Positions 26,801 to 39,700 of a stretch of DNA of 64,000 nt are shown here, piece after piece. This stretch comes from Gyrodactylus bullatarudis (lineage: Eukaryota > Platyhelminthes > Monogenea > Gyrodactylidea > Gyrodactylidae). The stretch spans positions 196,459 through 260,458 of the forward strand of contig SSNU01000086.1 of NCBI GenBank assembly GCA_012064415.1, written 5' to 3'. A program made the translations under genes and the position numbers. Within the stretch, counting starts at the first letter, position 1. Every line of letters starts with the position of its first letter. Under the pieces are notes generated by a model. The model made no database searches. It saw nothing but the letters and a program-made list of their open reading frames with translations, and was not told the origin of the DNA.

Positions 26801-27773
26801 TGAAGATGGTCAAGATGCTGGCGGTCTATTGAGAGAATGGTACCTTCTCATGAGTCGGGAAATTTTCAATCCAAACTATTGCCTATTCAGGGTATCTCCA
26901 GCAGATCGAGTTACTTATACCATCAATCCATCTTCTTACATCAATAGCAACCATCTAAGTTACTTCAGATTTGTTGGCAGATTCATTGCCAAGGCAATCT
27001 ATGATAATAAACTGTTGGAGTGTTTCTTTACGCGTTCCTTCTACAAGCACATTCTAGGTGTTCCTGTTCGTGCCTCCGACCTGGAAGCTGAAGATTATGA
27101 TTACTACAAAGGTCTGGAATATCTTCTCAATAACAATGTTGAAGAGCTTGGCTATGAACTAACATTTAGTACTGAAGTAAATGAATTTGGTCGTCTTGAA
27201 ACTAGAGATTTAATTGAGAACGGTCGATCTATTATTGTTACCGAAGAAAATAAAAAAGAATACGTCCGGCTTGTATGCCAAGAACGCATGACAGGTGCCA
27301 TAAGGAAACAGTTGAACTCTTTTCTCGAAGGTTTTTATGAGATAATTCCAAAGTCTTATATTTCCCTTTTCAATGAACAAGAACTAGAACTATTAATCAG
27401 TGGACTACCAAACATCGATATCGAGGACCTCAAGGCAAATACAACATACTCAAAGTACAACACTTCATCTCCGCAGGTAATTTGGTTCTGGAAGGCCTTG
27501 GAGTCATTCGATCAAGAAGATCGAGCTCGATTCCTTCAGTTTATAACAGGTACCAGCAAAGTACCCCTCGGTGGATTTGCTAAACTTGAAGGTATGAATG
27601 GGCCATCCAAGTTCCAGATAAGCAAAGCCTCAGTTGCTACAACAAACCATCTTCCTTCAGCTCATACCTGCTTCAATACACTTGATTTACCAATGTATGA
27701 AACTTATGAAAAATTACGCAGTCGCCTACTGACAGCTATTCGTGAATGTAGTGAAGGTTATGGACTTGCTTAA
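11874..27773 (+). CDS. HUWE1: HUWE1-type giant HECT E3 ubiquitin ligase
   Basis: This HECT ligase passes ubiquitin from a catalytic Cys to substrates. Its 22 exons are: 11874-12428, 12492-12910, 12967-13393, 13449-14227, 14281-14922, 15167-15462, 15528-15930, 15991-16040, 16100-16491, 16550-18157, 18220-18502, 18558-19262, 19375-19821, 20249-21435, 21495-21882, 22042-22263, 22491-23255, 23315-24009, 24067-24427, 24510-24686, 24749-26665 and 26800-27773. All phases agree, giving 4,563 residues against 4,374 in human. In order: an armadillo-like N-terminal region ([34 protein letters not shown]), a diverged WWE-like segment (about 1503-1570), an acidic tract (about 2264-2350), three LP-type ubiquitin-binding motifs (about 2985-3160, e.g. 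[13 protein letters not shown]), and HECT (about 4210-4563) with [12 protein letters not shown], Cys about 4530, ending CSEGYGLA. No UBA or UIM is seen where the human protein has them (exons 9-10). Start MRIDRSKI matches the family start. Symbol by family. Confidence 0.95.
19822..20248 (+). other. Longest HUWE1 intron (427 bp), no feature seen
   Basis: It splits the acidic tract, joining SEGE-type residues to [12 protein letters not shown]. The donor is GTGAGT and the acceptor TTCTAG. No repeat or exon was recognised. Confidence 0.6.
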
Positions 27774-30722
27774 AGATATATCCTGTGATGCTTCTTTTCA
27801 GATGAGAAAAATGGAAGAAAATTCTCTTCCTCTCCCCCCCCCGTCTCTCTCTATCTCTCCCATAAAGTCTATATATTCATTCTTTGTAATAATAATATCA
27901 AAATTACTTACATGTCACTTTATTTTTTCCAAAACAAAGCCCTCCACCCTCATTACACAAACTCTAATAATGTTGTTAGAATTTCAAACACTCCCCATCT
28001 CTCTTGGCCTATTTCTACCCCACTCTAAAAAACTCCGGATAAAAAGACTCGTTTCTAATATTGATATGGAAGCATATCAGAACATATGGAACCTTCAAAA
28101 CTCACAAAAAAGAATATTCTAAAAGAAAGTTACATTGTATGTACTCAATTGAATGCAGTTCAGACTGATCCTTGCGATTTTTTAGAAAATTATAAAAACA
28201 AAATTTACTTATACTGAAATATTTGATCGAAAAATATCATTTGTTTTGTAACAAATAACATATATTATCTCATTTTTACTTTCAAGTAGTTATTTAATTT
28301 CATGTTGAATATTTTGAGTGGGTACATTTAATGGCTGAAAAATCACAGGGCATTACCAATAATCCTGTTATCAGAGGTAGAGTTTTTAACTTGATTCATA
28401 ATCTAATCCAGGGCTTTAAGACTATTCTGATGTTGTAGAGGACATAACCTCAATCTTTGAGTGTGACATGATGCAACATTTTGCATTAACTCTAATAGAG
28501 CAAAAAAAGAGTCCTGCTATGTTTTTTTATCACCATCCAAAAATTAATATTTTCCGAAAATCATCATATTTTTTGTCAAAAATTAGGTTATTGTGATACG
28601 AGTGCCGTAGTGCTCAGCTTTAAAGAAATTCACTTCTTTCGTTATCGTTATGAAAAAAGGAAATGAATCAGACTAACACGTGGAATAATTATGAAAGTTG
28701 GCGTAGATAAAATTTTAATATTGCTTGTTTCAACTATATTCTGATAGCAAATTCAATTTAAAAACGTTCCAAATACCCATCATTTGCAATATAATAATAA
28801 TATTCGGAATAATCATAAGTAAATTTCAAAGTAAATTTTATCCATATAACATTTTATGGCCTCATTTCATTACGGGTTTCAAAAAATATTAAAATAAAGA
28901 ATCGGGCTTATTCCTCAGTATGGAATACTAAGAATAGAGAAATGTGAATTTTGAATGAAGGTATCTCTTGTATTTTCAAAGTTAATCGATCCTGAAAAAC
29001 TTCTTACGACCACCCTTACAAAGGTTTCAATTTTCAGCTCAAACTTCAAAAAATGGGAATTCGGTCTTGAATCGAAATTTGAAAAATGATCATTTATTGT
29101 AATTGTAATAAAACATAATTCGGATTCCTAAAAATCTCTAACGCATTCGAATTGATGAAAGAGTCGTGTCATTTTGTAAAAATCATAGATTCCTACCTTC
29201 TTATGAACCAAGTTTAGAGAATCTCTCAACCTTTTTTTAATTCAACCGCTAGCCCGATAACATCCAAAGAATCAACTATTTTTTAGCCAACTCTTGAAGA
29301 AATCCAATCAAAAAATAAGGTGAAATATTTAACAATTAATTTTTATATTCCTTATAAATAATCATAATAATAACCGTGTAGTAATACACAGTAATGATAA
29401 CCTTAAAATGGAACAATTCTTCTCATTGAACCATCATTGATCAGCTCTCAATCAGTTCAATTTTTATTTGTTTTCATCATCTCATTTCCATATAATGGTG
29501 ACATCTTCCTCAATTATTCATAGATGATATTAATTATGATATATTTATAATACATGTAGTTATATAATCGTCATATGGTACTCATGTTTTTTTGTATCCA
29601 AACAAAATCGTTTATTTTATTTGTTTATATCTTTTTGTAGAGTTTTTATTTTCTAATAAAAATATTTAACGTGAGACTGATTTTCAATTACATTACTTTC
29701 TGGCTTTCTTTCTATGGACGTTAGGATGGGATAGGGGCATTATTACCAGTTGCAATTTTAGAGGAGAACTTGAAGGACTCAACTTGCATTTTCGAATAAT
29801 AAAATTATAAAAAAGGGGCTATTTTGATCACATTTTGCTCTGTCAAGGGAATTGAAATGCACGAATCTTTAATAAAAAATGTTTTGTGCAAATATGGTTT
29901 CATTTCCAAAAAAAAACCTTTGAAAGAGGAGATTTCTCTGTTTGTCAGAGAGATATTTACATGTTTTATCACAATTCTTGTCGCTGATTAAAGCATCATC
30001 TGTATATACTGTATATTGTAAACTAGGAATCTTGGAATTATCATCAAAAGGAATCTTCTTCCTTGATATTGCCAAAACAAGAAACATTTAACGTCTATAG
30101 TGAGGTAGGATCGTTATGAAGGACTGATTATTGTGGGTATGTCTCTCTTTCTCTAAAATAGAAGTAGTTTGAGTCGATTTCCTCATAATCATCGTGCCCA
30201 TATCTCTATAAATTGAATACACTGACGAACGATGGAGTAAAAGACAAAAATAATCGGAAAATGATTGTTCCCCTTTATTATTAGGAGAGATTCTAACAAT
30301 GGATTCGAATCAATACGAATGTTGTAGATTTACAGACTGTTTATAAAAAGGGGGGAGGGGTGAATACTCAGGAGAGTGTAAGAAGGAGCAGAAGAAGGGG
30401 GGCTGGGGTGTGTGAGTGTAGAGAGATTAATCTGAAAATATAATAATTGTAGTCAAATAAATTTTCCCCCATCTTCAAACGTCAGTTTTCACCTCGATTT
30501 TGTTCAAATGAAATCATTTTCCCCTTCAAGATTAGTAAAGAAAGAGGAGAGTGGGTCTATGTGAGTATTTAATCTCTAGTTTATGGAGAGTATCATCTTT
30601 TTTTTATATGAGAGAATATGAAGAACAAAATTCATTTTTCTGATTATTTGAGACACGTGTGTGTCCCCCCCACATTAGAAAAATTCAAGATTTTTCACTA
30701 TGCTTTTCTGGAGCACAAAAAA
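27774..30722. other. Convergent intergenic region between HUWE1 and the kinase gene
   Basis: No gene is seen. The left part should hold the HUWE1 3' untranslated region; one AATAAA lies at 28893-28898, about 1.1 kb past the stop, and cannot be told from background. About 28990-29200 is an inverted copy of the dispersed repeat family, with ATGGGAATTCGG and AAATCATAGATTCCTA. The right part should hold the kinase 3' untranslated region. Confidence 0.5.
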
Positions 30723-33700
30723 TTATTCCAATGAGATGGGACGATTATTGTTACTACAGGGTAATGTTGTGGCTTCCGACTGTTGAGGTGACGACTTGAG
30801 ACTCTTTGAAGATGACAAGTCCTTACTCCTGACAAAGGAGTCAGCACCGTACATTTTATGAGCTTTTCGAGTTAATTGGCTGACCATATCTAAGGATTGT
30901 TGATAAGCTGTTTGAATTTCCTCTAACCATTGAGTAATCAGAATTCGATCCTGTAATACAATAATAATTAGAACCTCAAAAATAATATCTTACGATCGTG
31001 AGGTATTATTTTAATATAGGGATAATTACAAAAACAAATGGACCATTTTCATATTTTACAAAAACAAATGGATAGACCATTGCCTATTTTCATAAGCAAA
31101 TGGATATACCAGACTTAATTTCATAAACAAATGTATGTTTCACATTTACCCCAAAAACAAATGGACACACCTTTGTATATTTCATGAACAAATGGACACA
31201 TCGTTGTGTATTTCATTAACAAATGGAAATTCCTCATTAAAAAATATATATTGGTCCACATAAATAGGAGTTGTGTATCAATTTCTTATTCAAAACATAT
31301 TGCTTAAATTTTCCCCTATGGGTTCCACAACATTGGCTATCATATTCAGATCTGTTTTTAAATCATTCTAAAATATGTAAGAAAACAAGTTTACTTCAGG
31401 GCAAAACAAAGAATCTGACCCTATGTAGAATCTGGCTCTGAATTGACAATTTTCCCTATTACATATTACCGCGGCCCATAGAATGTTGAGCAGCCTTTAT
31501 CATACTTTATGGGTTTAGATAGCTTGATAAAGTAATCGTGAAGAGCGATCTTTAGAAGTCAGCTACGCTTTAGAAAAAAAACAAACTCGAGCATGTTTTG
31601 AATAAGAAATTGATACACAACTCCTATTTATGTGGACCAATATATATTTTTTAATGAGGAATTTCCATTTGTTAATGAAATACACAACGATGTGTCCATT
31701 TGTTCATGAAATATACAAAGGTGTGTCCATTTGTTTTTGGGGTAAATGTGAAACATACATTTGTTTATGAAAATAGGTCTGGTATATCCATTTGTTTTTG
31801 TAATTATTCCTTTAATATAATCTTCGATCATACTAATTGATTCAAGCGGTAAAAATGATCGAAAAATACACAAAGTAGACTTTCGCATGTAAATGGAGTA
31901 TTTTCAAAAATCTCGACAATCTTTTCTGGTCTTCTTGTCAATTGGTGATCCAGAAAAATAAATTTTGATTCCTCATTGAGGAATTTCCTCACCACCTTGA
32001 AATCAACAAAAAAATTTAATCCCAAGTTAAAAAAATGAAAAAAATCACGTCAGCTCGAAATTAAAAATTTTTTCGATTTTTTTTCTTAATAAAATAAACC
32101 TATTCATTCTATATTTCTTTCAGCAATGAAAATTAGAAATAATGTCGAAAAATATTCAGATTCACACTTGGGATCTAAAAGACCCCATTTGTCAAATATG
32201 TAATTTTCGTGATTTCCCATGGAAGGGTTAAATCAGTAAAGGTGTACCTTTTGAAACGGTTATCAAGAAATCTTCAGAAAATTTTGATACCTTGATGAAA
32301 AAATAAGATTTTTGAAAAATCATGAATTCCTAAATTCATCAAGAATAGCTTTATATCTTTTGTATTTTTGTTTAAGTATTTCAGATACCCAATTTAAGTA
32401 TCTAGGGGGTCACTAAAAAGAGAATAGCTTTAATTTATTGCGAATTTACCAAAAAAACTTTCATAAAATACTTACAAGTAAACCGAATAAAAATATGAAA
32501 AATAATCTCTCTACTTCAGGTTCTCTAGATTGTTCCGATTTTATGCTAAGCACAGCTATTAGAGAGGGTGAAGTAAATGAGTGAATGCTCGGGAGGGTCA
32601 AATTTTCTAACCTCATATTCTTACAAACTTCTTCTACATACATGAGATCTACATAATAGTAATAGCTAGTACTGTTCGTGAGTTTTTTTTAGAAAATAAA
32701 TTCATCACATCTTTGTGAATAATAACGAAAATTTTCGTAGATGATGTAAATAGAAGAGGAAATCGTTTTATGAATCTCTTTAGGGAATATAGCTCAGTTC
32801 ACAAATGATAAATATAAATTTAGATCTTAAGCATTGCTATCGAACATCAAAAACAAAAGAGATCGAAGGAGATTTGTTTAAAGTCTCTACTGAAAATATA
32901 AAAGTTGCAGGGATTCTGGGAACTTATTGAAGCCTACAGACTCCCACTAGTGAACCAAGGAGGCTGGAACATATATTCTGTTGTATAAAGATAATAAAAT
33001 TTTAGATTTTTAGGTCCATTGATATAAATAACTTCCATAAAATCGACTTATCTAGGTTAGGGCTAAAAAACAGCTTCTCATCTTAAGGTGTTTAGAATAT
33101 ATAGTATTTTTAAGATTATAAGATAAGTTTTAAAAAAATATTTAAAAAATTATCTGTGTCTGTTAATTACTGTTGGCTTTTCGGCTTATTTGGCTTAATT
33201 AAGGTTTAATGAGATGTGACACCACTACTTTTTGTGTAACGAATAAATGCAATTTAAAATTAGGGTTTCTCAAACCATTCTCGATGCCATAACAGTTTTC
33301 GAATAGATAAATGCTATCAGGAACATCGAAATACATTAATAAGCTATTAGATCTAACTTTCAAGTTCTGAGATGAATAATTATAATTAGTTTTCCAGAAT
33401 GCCCGAGAATCTACGGCATCACTGATTGTTACCCAGAGATTCTGCAGATTAAAGTTTCCGGAAACCCTGTAACATAACAATATTTTATTAGGTTGTGCGA
33501 TAAGTAATAGGACGGATTACAAAAACTGATTTTATTGAAAAAAAAATTGAGAAAGATCAATTGGATATCAGTGAAAATAGTTTCCTGATGAATAAAGACA
33601 TGTCTTCCCTAAAGATTTTTTAGTTTTATAATCCCATAAGCATTGAATTCATCAAATTAAGAGTTGAGAAAGGGGATTAAATCCATTTTCTACCACATTT

Positions 33701-36700
33701 TTTGATTTAGAATTTTTGACCTTAAGAAAAGGTTCTAGAGATTTGAATTGGGAATTTTCAGACGACACAAGATGAAGACTATTAGGGAAATGAGCTATGA
33801 AATCAAAGTGTTCCTCCTGAAAAATAGTTTTAATCTCTTTTCCGAAATAGAGTTTCGTGTTGTCCTGAAGAGAAATGAGTCTACAGAATCTCCGATATTT
33901 CTATCCAAGACGAAATGAAACCTGAATGCTCTAGAACGCTTGATTGAATCTTTAAAAAAGAATTTATGCATATGAATGTTCTCTGATGGCCAAGTTCCCA
34001 AGCAATACGCCTATCTGGCAATCTGCCGAGAACCTTTCCAATCAAAATACTTAAAAATATTGATTCTTTTCAATTCTAGAAATAACTAATAGGTTCAAAC
34101 AAATAGAGTGATTAATTAATAATTATCTTTCTAATTTGTTCGAATTCATATTAGTTTTGTTCAAGTTGGAGTCATTACTTATCGCACAACCTACACCTAA
34201 TTATGGTTTTTACAAAATTCTTATTTTTTTCATCAAGAAATCGAATTTGATCGAGATTTTTTGGAATCTAGATCACCAGGCCCTCTTTCAGTATACGGAG
34301 AAAAAAAATTTTTAAATCAATTTTTAAAGGAAACTACGGCTAATTTGAAATCTTGAAGAAGCGCCAAATTCCCATTTTTCTGAACTTTGAGTTGAAAATT
34401 TTTGTTGATTTCAATGTGAGAGAGTGATCAAAAGCTGATTTTTAGGATCACAATCGGCACTATTTCCCACCAAATCTTCCAGAAATGTTGGAGTATTTCT
34501 AAATACATTTTCAAACTTATCTTTAAACTCTGAAAATAGTTGTGTATTCGGCTAAACATCTTTAGATGAAGAGCGGTTCTCTATCGAATAGTTTCTGGAT
34601 AAAATGGACTTGAAACCATTTCGGTTAGAAAGAATTGAGAATATTCAATACGGGGTAACATTTAACTTTTGTATTGTTAGATTTTGGTAAAATGAATAAC
34701 TCACATTAGATGATATGATGAGTCTTTGATCGCCCTTCAAACTCATTGAAATACAATGATCCATTTTTGCGATTCTCTGGAAATTCGGATTGATTTCTTT
34801 TATGTCGAGCATCGATACAAACTATAGATGAATAATTTTTAATCACTTTTGGCACATAAAGTAATAAATTATCTTGAAGAGATTCTATTGATTTTTAAGC
34901 AAAAACATCATTAGTCATTATTGCTAAAAGTGAAGCTAATAATTGATATGAAGTTGGGAATCTGTGATTTTTACGAAAACCTCGATTATTTCATCAAAAA
35001 TTCGAATAAGTTAAAGATTTTTTAAATGATTTAGCCCCAAAATCCCATTTTTTCAAACTTTGAACGGATTTTTTTTATTGATTTCAAAGTGAGAGAGTGA
35101 TCAAAATATGGTTTTCACGATCACAATAAAACAAGAAAGCCGAATATGCTGAATCTGTTCTAATGCATAACTTCATTATCGTTTGGGAGCCGAATTTCGA
35201 TTTTATGATCATTTTCACTACTTGAAAATTGATGAAATTTCGACAAATCGAAATCCCTCGAAAATGATGAACCTTTTGAAAATTTTTCGGCGATATTTGA
35301 CTTTCCTGTAATTTTTTTTTCAGTGATCTTTTTCTTCAAATCGTAAAAGTAGGAAACATGAGTAGGATTCCAAAAATCTTTAAAAGATTCTAATTTTCGA
35401 TGAAAAAATTGAGGTTTTAGTAAAATCATATCAACTGACTTTAGTGCTCAGCCAGCTAAAGCCTTGAGAGTGGAACTATGAAACCTCTCAGATTGAACCT
35501 ATAGGTTTTTCATGTTACTGGAATTTCTTTGGATTATTTTTCTTAAGTTGGAATTTCATAAGGGGTTCAATGGGTTCAGAACACTAATTGAGAACATGGG
35601 AAATTTTTCTTTTTGCGAAATCTCATTGATGACTCATCATGCTTACCAAATAGAAAAATGTATTGATTTATTGATTAGATTAAACAAGAAAGAGTGACAA
35701 GAGTGAGAAGCTTCAATTAAAAAATTTTCGATTTTCATTTCTGGTAAAATACTAGTTTATTAAATTAAAATTTGATTATCACGTATCATAAATTCAATGT
35801 GAGATGTGTAATCTTTTGTTAAAAAAGAAAAAAATTGATGGCTAAATTTTTATATCGAAATAGTTAAAAAGTGGAAAATTTCTGCATCTTTAAATAAAAT
35901 AACATTGAAAAATGTCACTACCACTATAGATTTGAATGAATTACATTGAATGAATTCAAATAGATTATTTTAAAAAATTAATTTATTACAGAATACAATA
36001 CTGAATTATTGGAATTATTTTTAATTTGGAAAAAAAAATTAAACAGAAACAATAAAATTGCTGATTGAATAATACTAATGAAAAATCAGACGTTTTGTCT
36101 CTCTTTCAAAAATTTCACCAACATTACATTTTAGACTTCTTCAGGTAATTTTATATCATCTCAACAAAATTCGGTCCAAAATATCTTTTAACGCTTCTGT
36201 AATATCTTAAAAGTAAAAACTAATTAAAAAACATCTTATCGATCAATAATTTCAATAAGTCAATTAGAACTGAAACCTCTTACAACAAGGATAACTTCAA
36301 ATTTTACACTTGTCATGAGGAAAGATAAGGAATAGTAAAATAACCAAAATAAAGATTAGATTTACCAGACAATAACAACAACCGCTTACCTCAACACCTT
36401 TTTTGACGGTGAAACCGTCTCGAGATTTATTGAATAGTTCTAATCGATTGGGATATAATTTGAGGTACTTTCGTTGCCAAGATTGAAGAAAGGGACCGCC
36501 TAATCTTAGAATGTCTCCTTCAACAATACAATCTGACGCAATTTCTTCAAATGAAGCCAATCTTTCTGGACCTGGTTGACTGGAGGCTAGAAATCGAAAA
36601 ATATCAATTACAAAAGAATCTTGAATTTTTTCACAATATATTTGATATTAATCTGACGTGATTTAGAATGATAGTAATATGTCCAATAATTCAAAATAAT

Positions 36701-39700
36701 AATAAGTGGAATTCATTGAAAAAATGGAATTCATTGAATATTTGACAAGGTTCAAAAGGAATTTTTTCTTATCCTCTTGCTGTCTATAAAATGAAGCCAT
36801 AAAACTTTGAACTATGTTATAATATTATTCGGAAGAGAATAATTTTTTTTCAGTCATCTGCAAAATTAGGTTTCATTTATCGTAGTCTGGTGAAATTCTC
36901 AACTTTTTGAAATCCATTGGTCAAATTTAAGTTTATTGGTATGGAATTCAGAGCGAGATGGTGAAATTAAGATTAATTAATTTTATTGAATGAAGAATTA
37001 ATTTCCATAGAATATCGATTAAAGAGTATTGTTAGATTTTATCCATAATTCCTAAACAGGAATGTCGAACATATTGCAAAGCAAACTGTCAAAAACTAAT
37101 CCCTTTCTTTTCTAGATTGATAATAAGTTTGAAAAATCAAGAAATAGTTTATTCATTTGAGTCGTAAGCTTAGTCTAGAAGATAAAAAGATTAAAATTTT
37201 TATTTGAAGGCATCAAATTGAACTTGATTAAAAGATATCACCATAGTCTTAGTTGCCCATGAGACTTGTCCAAAACGTACCTCAACATGATAAAGAATAA
37301 TAATTTTGACCAATGAAAGTAAAGATTTCTTTGATGTTATTCAAATTTATGCTTGATCATTCTTAAAATTCCAAAAGAATATAGAATAGAAATTGTAACT
37401 ATAGAACCCTTCAAGTAACCTGCATTGAAGTGATTCAAGAAGATCTTTATTCTTATCGTGGATTGATACATTTCGGGAAGGTAGTATTAATCTGTTCTAT
37501 TGATTAAATAATTACATCTCATTTCTTTATGGATTTATGCAAATTCATATTCCCAGAGTGAATTTTTCTCGATAAAACGAAAAAATATCCATTATTACAG
37601 TTGTTAGTACATTGCTCGGTAATTACGCAGCTATCCTAGTAGAACTGAATAGGTAATGAAGACTGTATAGATGAAACAACTATAGAAATTAGTAGAAATG
37701 AAAAAATAATTCTCAATTCAGTATATTTTCATTCTGCTCACTTGAACGTAATTCATATTTTATCTATCAGAATTTATATATGTTCATTTTGTATACAATT
37801 GTTAGGATTAAACCAAGGGGATAATTTTCCCATTAAATCCTAACGAATAATAAAATATAAAGGAGTTTTAGCTTTTGCAAAGTGCTGCAGTTCAAGTTTT
37901 TTCCTTGAAAAATATATTATTTTATCTGATTTTCTTCGGTCTTTTCTCTCGCAAAATAAATAATGATTCTGATATGAGTGAAATGCACTTGCTTAAGCGA
38001 GCTGATTTATGAAAAATTCATTCATCGGTTATTTTCGGATACAAATTTGTTAATGAGGAATGAGAATTGATGTCTGTTTTCTAGTCCATCACATTGCAAT
38101 TGATGATTGATTGCTAAAAAATTGTATTTTTCCTGTATAATGGAACTATGAACCAGCTTAACGATAAGTCGAAAGTTTATAATTCAAGCATACATAACAG
38201 TTGAAATTTTTAGCTCTATACTAGATGAAAACTTAATTTTACTACATCCTTGCAATTTTCATATTAGTTTAGCCATGGTACTAAATTTCAAACAACTAGA
38301 AAGACTTGGAAATGTAAAACGGTTTTCAGGATCCAGATTAGTCAAGAAAAACAATCTGTTCTAACGCTTCACCTCATTATCGAATGAAAAATTGAATTTC
38401 AATTTCTTTATCATCTTGCCTAGTTGAAAATCAATGATATTTTTAAGAATTCAAAAACCATATAAAATGGTGAATCTTTCGAAAATTTAACGAGAATATT
38501 CGAATATATATACACAATAGAGGTATAAAAAATGTTTTTTCCCATTTGCTAATTTAGACAATTTTACACAGAATAGAAAATTTTCAGAAAATGATCTAGA
38601 TATATAGAGAAGGGTTTTTGAATAAATATCAGAACAATACTCATCCAAAATGTCATACTGATTACTGAAAAACGTGAAATTTTTCAATTATCGTAGTAAA
38701 ATTCAGCCAAAATTTGTTGGTGCGGGCTTAAAAAATTGTAATTCTCAAACATCTAATTGAAAAGTTTTTTTTCTCAAGATTCAATTCTCTGCATTGAGTG
38801 ATCAAATGGCCGTAAAAATGTGTATCACCCTATTACACAGACTTGAATGGAAAAAATTCAAGCCAATAATATTTTCCAATATTGTAGAGAATTCTTTGCT
38901 TATTTGAAATAAGTCAATTTTAAATATGAAATTATCGTAAATAAAATTTCCAAGTCTAATTTTTTCAAAGTTGAAAACTTCAACTGAATTTTATGGAAGT
39001 TGGAGGAAAATAATCTACTCCAATTCGTAGACATTGCAAAAGCGTAAAAAACCTTTAGGAACCCTGTAAAATACACCTAATTAATATGAAGATGTGAATT
39101 TATGATTTTTACAAAATTATGATTCAAAATCTCCTTGAAAATTCTGGTTGAACGAAATGTAAAATCCACGAGAAATAAAAAAAAAATTTATCGTTATTTC
39201 AAATAAGCACCGTAAAACTAAAAAAACTCTGTAATCTCTACAATGTAGAGCCTACATTGTTACTATTCAAAAAAATTAAATCTTTATTTCATTATTATTT
39301 TAAGAGAAAGCTCAGTCAATACTTTTCATTGGTATTTTAATTTATATCATCAACTGAATAGATCACGAGTGAGGATTTTAAAAAGTGTCACGATGATCGA
39401 ATGAATTAGAAAAAGAGTCAGAATTACTACTGTTCAATTCAATCTAAAGTGGACAATGGAAGAAGCAATATATCAGATTTTTCACAAACTATTTGTGAAA
39501 CTATAAAAATTTAACTATCATCCTGGTATTTCTCTCAAACAAAAATTTATTTCATAAAGAAAGAAAAATCCTTTTGAACTCTATTTTCTTTTCTTTGTTC
39601 TCGTATACGGAATTTCAGTTGAAAATCATAATTTTCAAATACATGCCAAGATTTTTCATTGAATTTTCTAGTATAAATAATATAATTCAAATTTTTGAAG

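Noticed and set aside
31019..31300. Regular repeats resembling a CRISPR array
   Set aside because: The genome is eukaryotic, the spacers are not unique, the words are imperfect, and the whole series is mirrored in the other arm of a transposon with a 9-bp duplication.
33795..34001. Intact mariner transposase
   Set aside because: Only a possible helix-turn-helix scrap is visible; the catalytic blocks are absent and the frame shifts.
35160..35429. 89-codon minus-strand frame
   Set aside because: It is part of the dispersed repeat that recurs near 62070-62260, where the frame is not kept.
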